Shown here: in pieces, positions 34,266 through 45,270 of the stretch
How positions within the stretch are numbered: position 1 is the stretch's first letter
How the letters are laid out: each line of letters opens with the position of its first letter
Assembly (NCBI GenBank): GCA_950295325.1
Contig: OX485805.1
Span: forward strand, 51,236,758 to 51,300,757
DNA: 64,000 bases
Direction: 5' to 3'
Source of the DNA: Polytrichum commune
Taxonomy: Eukaryota > Streptophyta > Polytrichopsida > Polytrichales > Polytrichaceae
Made by a program: the position numbers and the translations under genes
The notes under the pieces: generated by a model
The model's input: the letters and a program-made list of their open reading frames with translations, nothing else
The model's database searches: none
Told to the model about the DNA's origin: nothing

Positions 34266-36582
34266 TGTGAGCCCAAAGCGGTGCCCACATTTAGTCTTAG
34301 CGTTAGAAAATATTAGTTGGTGTGCGTTGAAGTGGTGTATCACTTCACAAAAATATAAAAAGAGTGAAATGTTAGCCTTAGAAGTACAATGTTGTAAGAG
34401 GCTAGCATGTGAGTGGTTATTGTATTTTTACCTTAGAAAAGGATTGGAGTGAAGTAGGGTAGATAGGAAAGGCTTAGATCAAATGGTTAGTGAGTAGGCT
34501 AGTACAATGGATGGAGACAACCAAGGTGACTCAAGAAGCAAGTGCATTCGAATTGGGATGAATGGAGGATCACATTGAGCGCACAAGTGGACCACCTCGT
34601 CGTGGCCACTTAATGGGGAAGGTCCAAGGAAGAATGCAAGATGGAGGATAAGCAAATTCTAAAAGCACCAATCAAATTACGATTTAAGCATCGTGGTTTG
34701 AATTAAAGTGGTGAGTGACAATTTGGGAAGGTAAGGGGAGAAAGTTATGGCGGCGGAAAGTGGAGGAGGCTAAGTTTGGGTTGAGCACTCCCAAGGGGGT
34801 CCGAGGTAAGGTGGGGGATTGCTCTCATTCTCGCTCTCTCTTGTTGATGTTAGGAAGTGAAGCTCTTAGAGCTCATGAGGAGGATGTGACTTAGTTAGTA
34901 GGAAAAACTCTTGTACTTAGAGGCAATGTGTGGGAAATTAGTGGGGTGAATTAGTGTAGTTAGTTAGTCTCTCTCTCTTGGCTCTCTTTTCTTCTTGCCC
35001 TCTTGGCACCTCATGTGGTGTGTGTGGGTGTGTGTGGAGTAAGAAGGGTGCACGTGTGGTGCAAGGTTCTAGGTAGAGAACCGAGGCAAACTAGTTTTTA
35101 GATTGGTTTTGCATTGCTTAGATATAGTATTTGACTTAAGGCATTTAGTGATAGTGTTTAGTTCATAGTGTTCACCTCATAGCATTTAGTTTATAGAGCT
35201 TAGTTTGAACCATTAAATTGGCGCACTCAGTTGGTATTAGATGATGGTACTTATTTTGAATGGTTTAATATTTGGCCAAAGGCCCGAATTGTTGAAGAAG
35301 GAACATGACTTTTGGAGAAGGTGCTGGGAGTCCGAGACTGGGTAAGCTGTAAGCTGGGATTAGCTCTGCAGCTGGGCCTAGTTAGCTGCAGTTGCTGGTC
35401 AGGGCCACTTCACACATGAGCCAAGAGCTGTGACCTTGTAATGTTGAGCCGAGACTGTTGGTGGCAACTGAAGCCGAGACTGGGAACTGCATTAATTAAA
35501 TCAAGGGAGCTGCACTAACCAAGCTGAGATCAAAGGAATCACCAGACGGCAGCTAATTAGGGGAAGGTGGCTATGATCGGGGAGAATCGGCAGTTGGTTA
35601 CAAATTGTTTAAAGGACATCTAGGCCAATCATGAGCCATGCTAATTAGGAGATAGGCTAATTGCGAGTTGAGCTAACTAAGGAGCTGGCAAATTAGAAGC
35701 CGGACTATTTGAAGTTAGGCCAGAGAGGAGCTAGCTACGTAGGAGCTGGCTAATCAAGGCCAAGCAAATCAGGAGCTAGCTACCGTACTTAGGAGCAGCT
35801 TAATTAAGGGCCGAGCAAAGCAGGAGCTAGCTAATTCGAAGCTAGCCTAACTAGAGGAGGGCTAACAAGGAGCTGGTCTCTGTCTGCGGGGAACAGGTGC
35901 CTCAAGGAAGAAAGTGACGGGCGATGACGGGCGGAACAATTGGAGAACAACGCAAAATTACACCCGGAGATTTGAGACTGAGACCTCGGGAAGGGTCTTG
36001 TTGGAGACTGCCGGGGTTCTTCTATGGGGGAATCTACTCACCTTGAATGAAAAAAATGGAGGAAGATAGAAAAATGAGGATTTGGTGATTGTGATGGACC
36101 AAGAGCCACATTCCTAAGTTTTTGAGGTTGGGGTGGTTGTGTTTAAGTGATTGGTAGGGTAGGAAGCTTGAGGAGTAGACTCGTTGGGCTTGATGCTTTG
36201 ATTGTGAGACAATAAGCCTTGGAGAAAAGTATTTCTTAATACTATTCACTTGGATTGTCAAATAAAGATTTGTGTGTTTGGATGCTTCCATGCCATGCAT
36301 GGTGTATTGAATTATTAAGTAGAGGTTAAAAAGTTGATCCTTGCACTATGGACTCAACAACCAAACCTAGTGAGGAGCTCAAGGACCCTAAAGAAGTGAA
36401 GGTAACCATTGGTAAAAGGAAGAAGGGAATATCCGCTTGGGCTTGCGCGTACAAGGCAAGGAATTGGACACTTGAGTCATCAAAGGACACATCCAAGCCT
36501 AAGGCCAATGCCACGGAGGAATGTGAGCCCAAACCCACTACTCGGACTACGAACGCTTAAAGGTGGGGGGTTTGGCCTCACA
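34266..36582 (+). mobile_element. LTR-like element B, 2317 bp, TSD CATGG
   Basis: It begins TGTGAGCCCAAAGCGGTGCC and ends GGTTTGGCCTCACA, flanked by perfect CATGG duplications (34261-34265 and 36583-36587). TATAAAAAGAG starts at 34354, 88 bp from the left end. AATAAA is at 36261-36266, farther from the end than in A, C and D. A degenerate tandem stretch with AGGAGCTAGCTAAT-like units fills about 35640-35890, the same relative place as the minisatellite of A. TGACGGGC repeated twice near 35918 is shared with element C. No proteins are encoded. Confidence 0.85.
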
Positions 36583-36587
36583 CATGG

Positions 36588-36915
36588 TAAGGGTGAAAGA
36601 GTTACAAAATCTTTGGCTTCTACTTAGTAGTAATACCTAGAACATTAGCAAGTTTTGGACTAGTAAGTAATGTGTAGTCCAATCAATGTTTCATGAGCAA
36701 CACCAATAACTTATTGTTTACCATAGCAATAGCTTATTGATTTATTGACTAATGACTTTTGGTGTTACTATGATAATTATTGGTTTCACTTGGGTAAGTT
36801 TCAATAACTAGGGTAACTTCTAGTTAGGCTTAGGTTTAGGGTTTTGCTACATAAGCCAAGGCAAAGGATTTTGGACGAGTTAGTAGTATTTGTTTGAGCT
36901 AGTAGTTTGAGTTAG
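36588..36915. other. Spacer between elements B and C
   Basis: About 330 bp with repeated ATAACTTATTG/ATAGCTTATTG words and no gene. Confidence 0.5.
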
Positions 36916-36920
36916 TTATG

Positions 36921-38491
36921 TGTGAGCCCAATATGGTGCCCACAAGTATTCTTACCCCTTATAAATCAATTGGACGTCGGTGGGATTTTTCTTAATTATT
37001 TTAAAGGCATAAAAAGAGTGGTGTTTTATTGCTTAGTTTAGTGGTAAGTTAAGGACTTATTCCTGTTCAAGTAGCTCAGTCCTTGAACGATGATATCAGA
37101 ATTAGTAGTGTGAAGCATAGGCTTGAGTTTTAAACCTTGCAATTGAGTTAAGTGTGCGGAAATGTTGAAGGAGGGAAGTTTTTTAGTTAGGCTGGGGAGG
37201 AGTAAGAAGGGCAGCTAGCTTCACAGAAATTGAGCTGGCAAATGGGATCAATTAGGCCAATGCAAAGAGGCAAGGGTTTTAGAAGCGGAATAGGGGTCTT
37301 CCCTTGTCTGATTAAGGGTAGGGGTAAGCAGCTGGAGGGTTTATCCTCTACGAAGGAGGCTTGAGGCGGAGAGAGGAGTTGACAGGCGGCAATGAGAAGA
37401 GGAGGATAACACACATAGGGTCTGGGATTACGGCAGGGAGAGATTTCGATGTGAGAGAGGCGGCCTCAGACCCTCAGGAGATTCTGGCAGCAAGAAAAAA
37501 AAACATGACAGAAGGAGTGGCTGTAGTTGAGGAGGCCAAAAATGGTAGAAGGGATTGGAGGCGTTGAGGGAACAGATCTGGATGGGTTGCCAAGCTGGGA
37601 GGCAGTCCTCGGAGGGGAGAGCCATGAGGAAGGAGGGCAGTTGGAACGAAGGCATTCGGGTAGTGGTTGGGGGCAATCAAACACAACAAAATGGCTGCGA
37701 ATTGACATTGAATTATGCGGAGAGGTCGGACAGATTGAAGGGCCGATTGTAAACACTTACAATTTGGGTGTAAAGGCACGGAGGTATTGTGCCTCCCTGG
37801 TGCTAATTGGACCGAGAATAGGTGGCAGGCTTAGACCATAGTTATGCTTAGTTACGATCTGGCCGAGGGTGATGCCTGAACATGTTTAAATGACGGAAAG
37901 TTGGATTGGAAGGAGGGGAAGGCTTGAGGCAGACTTGAGCGGAGCAGTTGGCTTTTTCCTCCCACCTGGCTCTTCTCTTCCGCAGTGAGAAGTCTGGATG
38001 GTAGCTGACCATGAAGGGGCACTGTGCTGGGGGGTGAGTGACGGGCATTGACGGGCCAGGGGAAGCCATGAACAACGCATATTTACAGTTTGGGAACCGG
38101 GACTGAGATCGATCCAGGGGATCAGCTGGGAGCTATTAAGGATTTGGGAGGTGCCGGATGATTAGTTAGGTGAAATGGGGAAGATTAGGTTAGGTAATTA
38201 GGGGGTTTAGTGACTTAAAGGACCACAAGGTGTAAGGCTTAGGCCCTTAGGAGGGGAGAAGAAGGGAGTGTGTGTGAGGTTAACATGGGAGAGAGTGGAA
38301 GGGAATGACCACAATTGTAAAAAGCATTTCTCAATGTTTGTACCAGTTATTATGGAATAAACTAGTGTGTTGATGGTACTATCGAAAGAGCCTGAATGAG
38401 ACTAAGGTAGAAGAATGTATTAAGAATCAAATGTGAGCTACATGCTCTCACCCGGATTACGACACTTAAGGGTGGGGGTTTGTGGCTGACA
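36921..38491 (+). mobile_element. LTR-like element C, 1571 bp, TSD TTATG
   Basis: It starts TGTGAGCCCAATATGGTGCC and ends GGTTTGTGGCTGACA, with TTATG at 36916-36920 and 38492-38496. The promoter-like CATAAAAAGAG starts at 37008 (87 bp in). AATAAA is at 38356-38361 (135 bp from the end). It is the shortest copy and lacks the minisatellite. Several overlapping open frames at 37350-37850 are GC-rich by-products without motif. Its duplication differs from that of B, so the two are independent insertions. Confidence 0.85.
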
Positions 38492-38496
38492 TTATG

Positions 38497-39650
38497 GGAG
38501 TTAGTTCAAGTGGTCTCATAGTTGAGTAGTGGAGTTAGGCTCTTAGCTCCAAGTAATGAAGATGCTAGAGGATACTTTTGAGAGAGAATATGATATCCTT
38601 GTAAGAGGTTTTCAATAGCATATAGAAAGTAAAGGTTTGAGGAAACCAAATTTGAGGCAGTCTCATAGTGGTAGTATTTTTGCAAGTATTATGGTTGATG
38701 TTTAGGATTAGCAAACTTCCTTCTCATATTATTATAATGGTGTGTAGATTAGAGTGTTTCAATTGTGTGGCGTGATAGTCGTATAGGACGTATAACTAGG
38801 GCTGCAAGAAGTTAGAGCTAGGGATATATATTTGGACCATATTATAGCATATCCAAGACCAACGATAGTTAGGATGGGTAGATTAGGACTAGGTGTAGCT
38901 TAAGAAAAGAAAAAAACGCCTCCTGATCTGCCATCTAGGAAAATTAGGAACGAAGAAAACATGTTCATGATTAGGTTTAGTTTACATCAAACGATGAAGT
39001 TGCGATCATGGTAGACCATGTTGGGATCTATTGAAACAGTAGGACAACAAATTGATTCTCATCGGCACTGGTCACGTCTCATAAACTAGGTCACGTTATA
39101 AAAAATTGTCGACCTGCATTAAGCATTAAAGAGACCATGACCACAATTTGGAGGGAGAACCATGACTATGAGGCTAGGGGCGAGAATCAACATTTACATT
39201 CGACGACCATGTAGTGGATCCACCCCTTTTCTCTTGTTAATTGGTGCAAGTTAGGGTCACATGGTTAAGGTTGCGATGGAATTATAGATTTGATCAAGGG
39301 GACACACATCAGTACAGGGTTGGTGTAAGTGTTGCTCTTTTCTCATGCAAGAGGAACTTGATGTTACAGTGGGGGTGTGGCATGGATTCAAGAGGTAAGG
39401 GCATAACAAATCCTAGCCGTTGATTGGCAAGCTGGCCATAGTCATTTCATTGATTTCTCATGGTTTGAAGACGTCCTAGGGTGACCAATCCACCCGATGC
39501 GAGTTAGGACACATAGAAAAGACCACGGCAAGGTGTGTAAATACCAAGTTCTGGTAGGGCAAGTTCAACAAGTGTAACATGACACAAGTGCAAACTAGAA
39601 GTATGACTATAAGGGTTTTTCCTCACAAATGGAGGAGCAAGGGACTTCAA
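38497..39650. other. No recognised gene
   Basis: A 60-codon frame at 39241-39423 has no motif and no repeats were recognised. Confidence 0.4.
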
Positions 39651-39651
39651 C

Positions 39652-39879
39652 CACTACTCTGTTTATGGTATGTAGTGTCACTTACTATTCGGAGTTATGT
39701 ATGGCTGTAGCATTTTATTATTAAGGTTTTTTTTTTCCCAATTAAAGATGGTAATGTTTTACAATGTCCAAACAACCAATTTGACATTTGTTGGTAAAAA
39801 CTGAGATCTTTAATATAATTTTATAACATAATGTAATTCCAAATAGTAAGTGACACTGAATACCATAAACGGTGTAGTG
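39652..39879. mobile_element. MITE family 1, copy 1 (228 bp)
   Basis: The left end is CACTACTCTGTTTATGGTAT and the right end, reverse-complemented, is CACTACACCGTTTATGGTAT, continuing as (T/G)(C/T)AGTGTCACTTACTATT in both. Inverted repeats are about 40 bp. Ends of the form CACTA...TAGTG recall the CACTA superfamily, although matching 3-bp duplications are not seen. It is non-coding. Confidence 0.75.
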
Positions 39880-40984
39880 GATCTGAAGAAGAAATGTTGG
39901 GGCTAAACATGCAGTTTCAATCCCCAATCCAACAGGTTGACGCCATCACTAATACTTGAAGTGATGAGGATAGATACCATCATTATATTTCAATAATTTT
40001 GAATGATTATTGTTAGAAAATTTCTCGGGGATTGATTGCACCTCTGCATTCAAAAGTTATAACGTTCAAGTTTTTGTCGGTAGACAACCCAAAGCCAACA
40101 TAGGAACTTGATGTCAAAGTGGTGGTAGTTTTAGTAGGTTGTACCTTGTAGGAGGCAATTTTTGTTTAATATCGATGGATAGTCGTACGCTATGATGCAT
40201 ACAAAATTTCCTTGCACCCACACATCATGGGGCTGGGGCGAAACAACCCGTACAGTGGTTCCTTGGAGGCAAGGGTTTAGGCATTCAACAAGAACGAGTG
40301 TATGGGTTGGTTTGCCCAAATCCATATCATGGTATCCATCATAAGATGACAATGAATAAATTATTTGCTATTTGAGTTGGGCCCACCAATGTTACCAAGG
40401 TAAAGAGAGTTTAGAAACATGTGACCCCCATAGGTTTGTGTTTAATTCATCTCAATTGTGTTTCCTTAAACTAAGTGAGTACTTTGATGCTAATACCAAG
40501 GTGAAAATAATCTATACAATGTATTTACATGGTATAATATGATTGATAGTGTTTTCATGGCCATGGCTGGACACCCACCTCCTTTGAGCCAGGCCCCCAT
40601 CACTATTACGAAGGTAAAGGGGATCTAGTGAAAATAGGACCCATATATTTATAATTCACCGATCTCAAGTGGGTCTCTCTAGATTGATTTGTCTAGATGT
40701 TAATACACGGGTTAGAGTATTTAGAATAAGAAAAAGTATAGGCTCTAATACAATCAATTGAATTTTTGTTTTGGGTAGTATTTGTGGGGGCTAAGCTCAA
40801 AGAGGCGGGTGTTTAGGCATGCCCCATTTTCACCTTAGATTTCACGGGTGAATGTTCACAACACTTATCGAGAGGGATGGCGGGCCAAGAAAGGGGAGGG
40901 TGAAAACACTCATTTCTATTATATAGCCTCAAGATTATTATTTAAAGCTAAAATAACCCCTAAATTGGGGTCAAATACCTCAAA

Positions 40985-41530
40985 TTAGTCTATGCAATTT
41001 ATGGTATTTAGTGTCACATGAGTAATTGTGTCAGTTACCCCACTTTCATGCATATGCTAGGTTACACTAATGATTGCCAACTTCATCATTAGTGTCACCT
41101 CATGACACTTGTTCAAGTGCACTTACTAATAACTTTTCACGAGATGTGTTCAATATTGTAGAAGATGTATGCTTATGTTACACAATGGTCTTAAAGTTGA
41201 CTAAAGTGTACACAAATGACACTTGGCGTTAGTATGCTCAAGAATATCTTCCTCTTATGTACTAAAATGTAAACACATGACACTTGCCATTAATATTCTC
41301 AATAATATCTTCCCCTTGCATATTAAAACACAAAACTATTATCTCAACATGCATCACAATGTGCTGCGCTAAATGTCATGATTTTTTTCATTTCATTTTT
41401 TTACTTATGTTGACGAACAATACGATATTGACAATTAGCGGGCATGACATTGAGACCTCTAGACATCTAGTTTAGACCCTTCGCACACAATGTATGTGAC
41501 ACTAAATACCATAAACATAAACAATATAGT
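40985..41530. mobile_element. MITE family 1, copy 2
   Basis: TTTATGGTATTTAGTGTCAC at 40998-41017 faces its inverse at 41496-41515 (GTGACACTAAATACCATAAA). The interior contains two tandem copies of a block with TGACACTTG, then ATCTTCC (41218-41262 and 41278-41320). Outer limits are approximate. Confidence 0.65.
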
Positions 41531-41663
41531 AAACTTGAATTGGGATGCATTAATAACCAACCTATACGGGTCAGTTTTTACTCTCATCCACTCGGTAGGC
41601 GTTACGAAACCAAACCGGAGTAACAGTGGTGGGACCCACCTACATCTACTAAAGGGAAAGACA

Positions 41664-41670
41664 TATAAAC
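41664..41670 (+). promoter_or_regulatory. Candidate TATA box 1 for the NAC gene
   Basis: CATATAAACA lies in a non-MITE segment between MITE copies 2 and 3, followed by a GC-richer stretch. It would give a leader of roughly 1.45 kb before any 5' UTR splicing. Not supported by other evidence. Confidence 0.25.
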
Positions 41671-41833
41671 AACAATAAAACTTTAAAGTACTAGGATTGT
41701 ACAGCCTCCCTTTTTCCCTTGGCACGGCATGGCCCCCACAGCAGAGAGAGAGCGGCTGCTGTGGCTGAGACGGACTTCGCCTGTTCCTTGCTACAGAAGT
41801 CTAGGTGACCCAACATTACTACTGGTCGTACTT

Positions 41834-42212
41834 CACTAATTATGATATTTAGTGTCACCAATTCTAATTGTCTTGCTCAATATTAATTGTACGTCGTGGT
41901 GTAGTGTCACCAACACTAAATTTTAACCCAAAATTATTTGTTATTCCTTGTGATTTATTTTGTTGGGGGGGGGGGGGTTCAATCATTCATGACAATATTT
42001 CATCACGGATGTGTTAGGATGCAAATGATACCAAACATGAGAAGATTTACCGTAGGGTGGAGGTGGAACCAAGAGAAGGTGGGGTTTTGGCCAATGGATG
42101 AGCTCATCAATCATCCATGACAATATTTGTTTACTTATTCAGAAGAAGTGTCATCCGAAAAGCTACCACAGTGACATAAAGTACCATATGACATTAAATA
42201 TCATATATAGTG
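41834..42212. mobile_element. MITE family 1, copy 3 (379 bp)
   Basis: The left end CACTAATTATGATATTTAGT and the reverse-complemented right end CACTATATATGATATTTAAT match at 17 of 20 positions. It carries a G13 run (41965-41977) and CATCCATGACAATATTT near 42110 repeated from 41975. It is the MITE closest to the NAC leader. Confidence 0.65.
42203..42209 (+). promoter_or_regulatory. Candidate TATA box 2 for the NAC gene, inside a MITE end
   Basis: CATATATAG lies in the right terminal repeat of MITE copy 3 and is followed at once by a CT-rich tract typical of plant leaders (CTTCTCTCCTTCCTTCTTTC). A start near 42235 would give a leader of about 0.9 kb. Confidence 0.35.
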
Positions 42213-42279
42213 GACTTCTCTCCTTCCTTCTTTCCTCATACTTAGCTAACACACTTTGAGAGTGGCTCCCCCCCTGCAA

Positions 42280-42526
42280 ATGCATGTCCCACACCCCCGA
42301 GTCTTTGCCTGCCTCAATTGCAGCGCCTGCAACTTCTCTGCCTCGCCATTCCCCTGCTGCCCAACACTCCCCGGAATCACTGCACCCCTTTCATCTCCAC
42401 CACTCTCCCTCAGAATCTTCAAGTTCATTCCCTCCCCCCTCCCTCCAACTTGCAGCATCAGCGCAGCACTTATTAGTACATACTACTAGTATCATTAGCT
42501 ACCTTCATGACTCACCACACTTGTAA
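42280..42526 (+). other. Two overlapping upstream ORFs in the NAC leader
   Basis: ATGs at 42280 and 42284 open frames of 69 and 80 codons through a C-rich, Pro/Ser-coding stretch, ending at 42489 and 42526. A third, three-codon uORF (ATG ACT AGT TAG) lies at 42639-42650. If the leader is transcribed unspliced, these would be expected to reduce NAC translation. They may simply reflect C-rich composition. Confidence 0.35.
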
Positions 42527-42579
42527 ATTGTTGACAGGGTTTAGATAGATCAGCAGACTAGCTGCTCAAGCCCTGCAGA

Positions 42580-43080
42580 CTGTTTGATCTTCACATATAA
42601 CACTAAGTAGTAGGTGAAGCTTTTTGCAGGCAGACTATATGACTAGTTAGGTTGGATTGATCACGCTGTGAAGTTAGTTGATCTTGAGATACTAGGTGAA
42701 TCAAGCTTTTTGATTTGCAGGCAGTGTGTTTTGTAGTGTAAATTGCATCAGGCTGAAGTCTGCTTCGTCTTAGAATACAGAGTGAATATTTTTGACAGTC
42801 GAGGTTGGATAATTTAGACTGAAGTCGACTTCTGCTTGATCTTGACATACTAGGTGATTCAAGCTTCTTGGCAGCGAAGCCTGCTTGATCCTGGCATACA
42901 GGGTGAAGATTTTTGGTAGTGTGTAGTTAGGTCGGATTGATCACACTAGAGTGGACTTCTTCTTGATCTTGACATACTAGGTGAAGCATTTTGGATCACA
43001 CAGTGTACGTTGGATCAGACGAAGTGTGGTGGATCTTGACACACTAGGTGAAGATTTTGGTTGGGCGCAGTGTGTAGTGT
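42580..43080 (+). repeat. Seven-fold degenerate repeat in the NAC 5' region
   Basis: A motif close to GATCTTGACATACTAGGTGA followed by AGCTTTTTGG recurs near 42585, 42668, 42763, 42835, 42883, 42962 and 43031, spaced 48-95 bp. Between copies a second word, AGTTAGGTTGGATTGATCAC, recurs at least twice clearly (42645, 42915) with weaker versions. The array ends about 70 bp before the start codon. Confidence 0.75.
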
Positions 43081-43151
43081 ATAAGGTCGTTGGGTCGTTG
43101 AGTATCATATAGCTAGGCGGTGTCCAGAGAGTGAGATTGGGGGTTGATTGG

Positions 43152-45270
43152 ATGGGAATATCAAATGTTCATGAGGGAGGGAATTTGGATCCGAGTGGGC
43201 TGCCGCCTGGGTTTCGGTTCCACCCCACTGATGAGGAGCTGGTGAGCTACTACTTGACCAAGAAGGTGACCAACAGCAGCTTCGCAGTGCACACCATTGC
43301 TGAAGTGGGCCTCAACAAATGCGAGCCTTGGGACCTTCCTGGTATGGACCATCACAGACAGAGAATCACTTGCTTCTTAATCTCTGCAGAAAGGCTGGCA
43401 CAGGAACTTTGGGTTCTGGGAATGGCCGATACCTTATGGGATGGCAAGTGCCGTCAAATGATCGGGAAATGGGAGTGACTTATAAACACTGATTGTTTGA
43501 AGCTGGCAGATTTTCTTTGTTAATCACTTGAACTTGCTGGCTTTGAGCTTAACCGGCTTGCACCACCAGAAGCCAATCTCTGGGTTATAAGATCCCCTCC
43601 AACCCATAAAAGATTTGCTAAAGTACTCTCTCTTCAAGAGTTCGTTGATATATTATATCTGACTGGTGTCGACCGCATTTTGCGACATCCAAAGTGACTG
43701 AATTTGAAAAGTAATAGGAGCTGAAAAGTCCAGCTCCAGTCATCGGAAGCGTATTAGTCTTCTAGAAACATAATTCTCCCCTTATTTCATATCGATCCTC
43801 AAGATCAAGAATGATCACACAATCTGTAAGCCAGAAATGATGTTTTTCGTCACTTTGACGGTTGTGTGGAGCTTCAAAACTGCAAAGTGGAAATGATTTG
43901 GAATTTTTGTTTGGTTGTGCAACAGAGAAAGCCAAAGTGGGGGAGAAGGAGTGGTATTTCTTCAGCCTGCGGGACCGCAAGTACCCCACTGGCATGCGCA
44001 CGAACCGAGCCACCGACGCTGGCTACTGGAAGGCCACCGGCAAGGATCGCGATGTCACCAACTCCCGCTCTCGCGCGCTAGTGGGCATGAAGAAGACGCT
44101 CGTCTTCTACCGCGGCCGCGCACCCAAGGGCGAGAAAACCAAATGGATCATGCATGAGTATCGCCTCGAAGGCGACAGTTGCCCTCCCGGTATCAACAAG
44201 GTATATAGGCCATACCGTCGAATTGTTCTGTAAAGTGATCGATTTTGATGCCCCGAGACGAATGCCTGCCAACCACGCTATGTGACAGATTTACGAAAGG
44301 CTTACGTCTGGGCAGCTCCCTATGGGACTCTCAGTGCTTCCCAAGATTGTTGCTGCATTTTGTATTCCTCAGCATATGATCGCAGTCTGCAAAATCACAC
44401 ACGATGGACGAATGAGAGTGATGATGCTTTTAAATGGTTTTGAGGTCCATTGTTTGACTTTTCTTGTTGGTTTGTTTTCTGAATGCACAGGATGAATGGG
44501 TGGTGTGCCGGATCTTTCAAAAAAGCTCAGTAGCAAGACAGAGCTTCCTGTTTTCGGAATCCCACCTGATACGGCAGTACATGAGCCGGCAGTTTGAGGA
44601 GGGACGATTCTCTCCCTCCTCTGTCCTCGATCACACGTTCAACTCCACCGGACTCAGTGACGAAGAGAATTGCACCGATTGTGAAACCGACCATATACCC
44701 TCCTGCCAAAACAGAGCACCACCGGTGCAGCAGCCGCCGTGGAATGTTAATGCAGCGAGACCGAAATCTGAGACCGAGGTTCTACTCCATCAAGTCAGCA
44801 TGAACATGCCAGCCTGTGACAACGCTCAGGAAGGCTATGCTGCAACCAAGCAAAATCTCTCAATATATGACATGTATGACTCCATAGCCGCCAAAAATTG
44901 CAACAACACGGCATTATTAACAAGGCCGGTGATGTCGATCGCTCCACAAGACTTTGTACAGCCAAAGACCGAATCCTCCTCGTTTTGTAGGCTTGCTGGC
45001 GATGATGAAGCGCAGAGCTCCCACCGGGATCAGGTGGACTATGGCAACTCATGGGCAGAAGAGGCAGCTTTCTACTTCGGTGCTGACGCAGGGCAACGTG
45101 TGCAGACCGACCCGAATTCGACTTGTACTGCGACCGCTCAGAGTATGTTGTACAGCGGAGTCGATCACTCCCACAACTACAACAACAACAACCACCTCAG
45201 CTTCCCTTTCAAGTACGATGTTTCCATCCCTGTGGAATCCGGCATCCAGGAGCTCCTGTGGGCTTACTGA
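43152..45270 (+). CDS. NAC-domain transcription factor (NAM/CUC-ORE1-like), three exons
   Basis: Exons 43152-43341, 43926-44200 and 44491-45270 join to 414 codons. The ATG at 43152 is the first in frame after a TAG at 43110. Introns are GT-AG (584 and 290 bp); the first splits a Glu codon after EPWDLP, the second is phase 0 before DEWVVCR, both classic NAC positions. All five subdomains are present: A ([19 protein letters not shown]), B ([15 protein letters not shown]), C ([25 protein letters not shown]), D ([30 protein letters not shown]) and E (DEWVVCRIF). The domain binds DNA as a dimer in the nucleus. The C-terminal 250 residues are Asn/Ser/acidic-rich, as in activation regions, ending [10 protein letters not shown]. 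Exon 2 is much more GC-rich than its surroundings. Exact orthology is not decided; no miR164 site is evident. Confidence 0.95.

Noticed and set aside
37350-38080. Overlapping ORFs of 60-104 codons inside element C
   Set aside because: All are in a GC-rich non-coding element, on both strands at once, without motif or conservation in the sister elements.
34266-38491. Elements B and C as the two LTRs of one retrotransposon
   Set aside because: Each has a different perfect 5-bp duplication, the lengths differ (2317 versus 1571 bp) and the 338-bp gap holds no PBS or coding sequence.
43131-43151. GTG at 43131 as the NAC start
   Set aside because: Plant genes use ATG; the first in-frame ATG is 43152 and gives a normal NAC N terminus.
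43862-43925. In-frame extension upstream of NAC exon 2
   Set aside because: It lies in intron 1; the CAG acceptor at 43923-43925 and the expected split Glu codon define the exon start.
44521-44560. miR164-like target site in NAC exon 3 (TCCTGTTT shared with the seed-plant site)
   Set aside because: Only an 8-base core matches, the frame is shifted relative to the conserved codons and the position is much closer to the NAC domain than in CUC genes.
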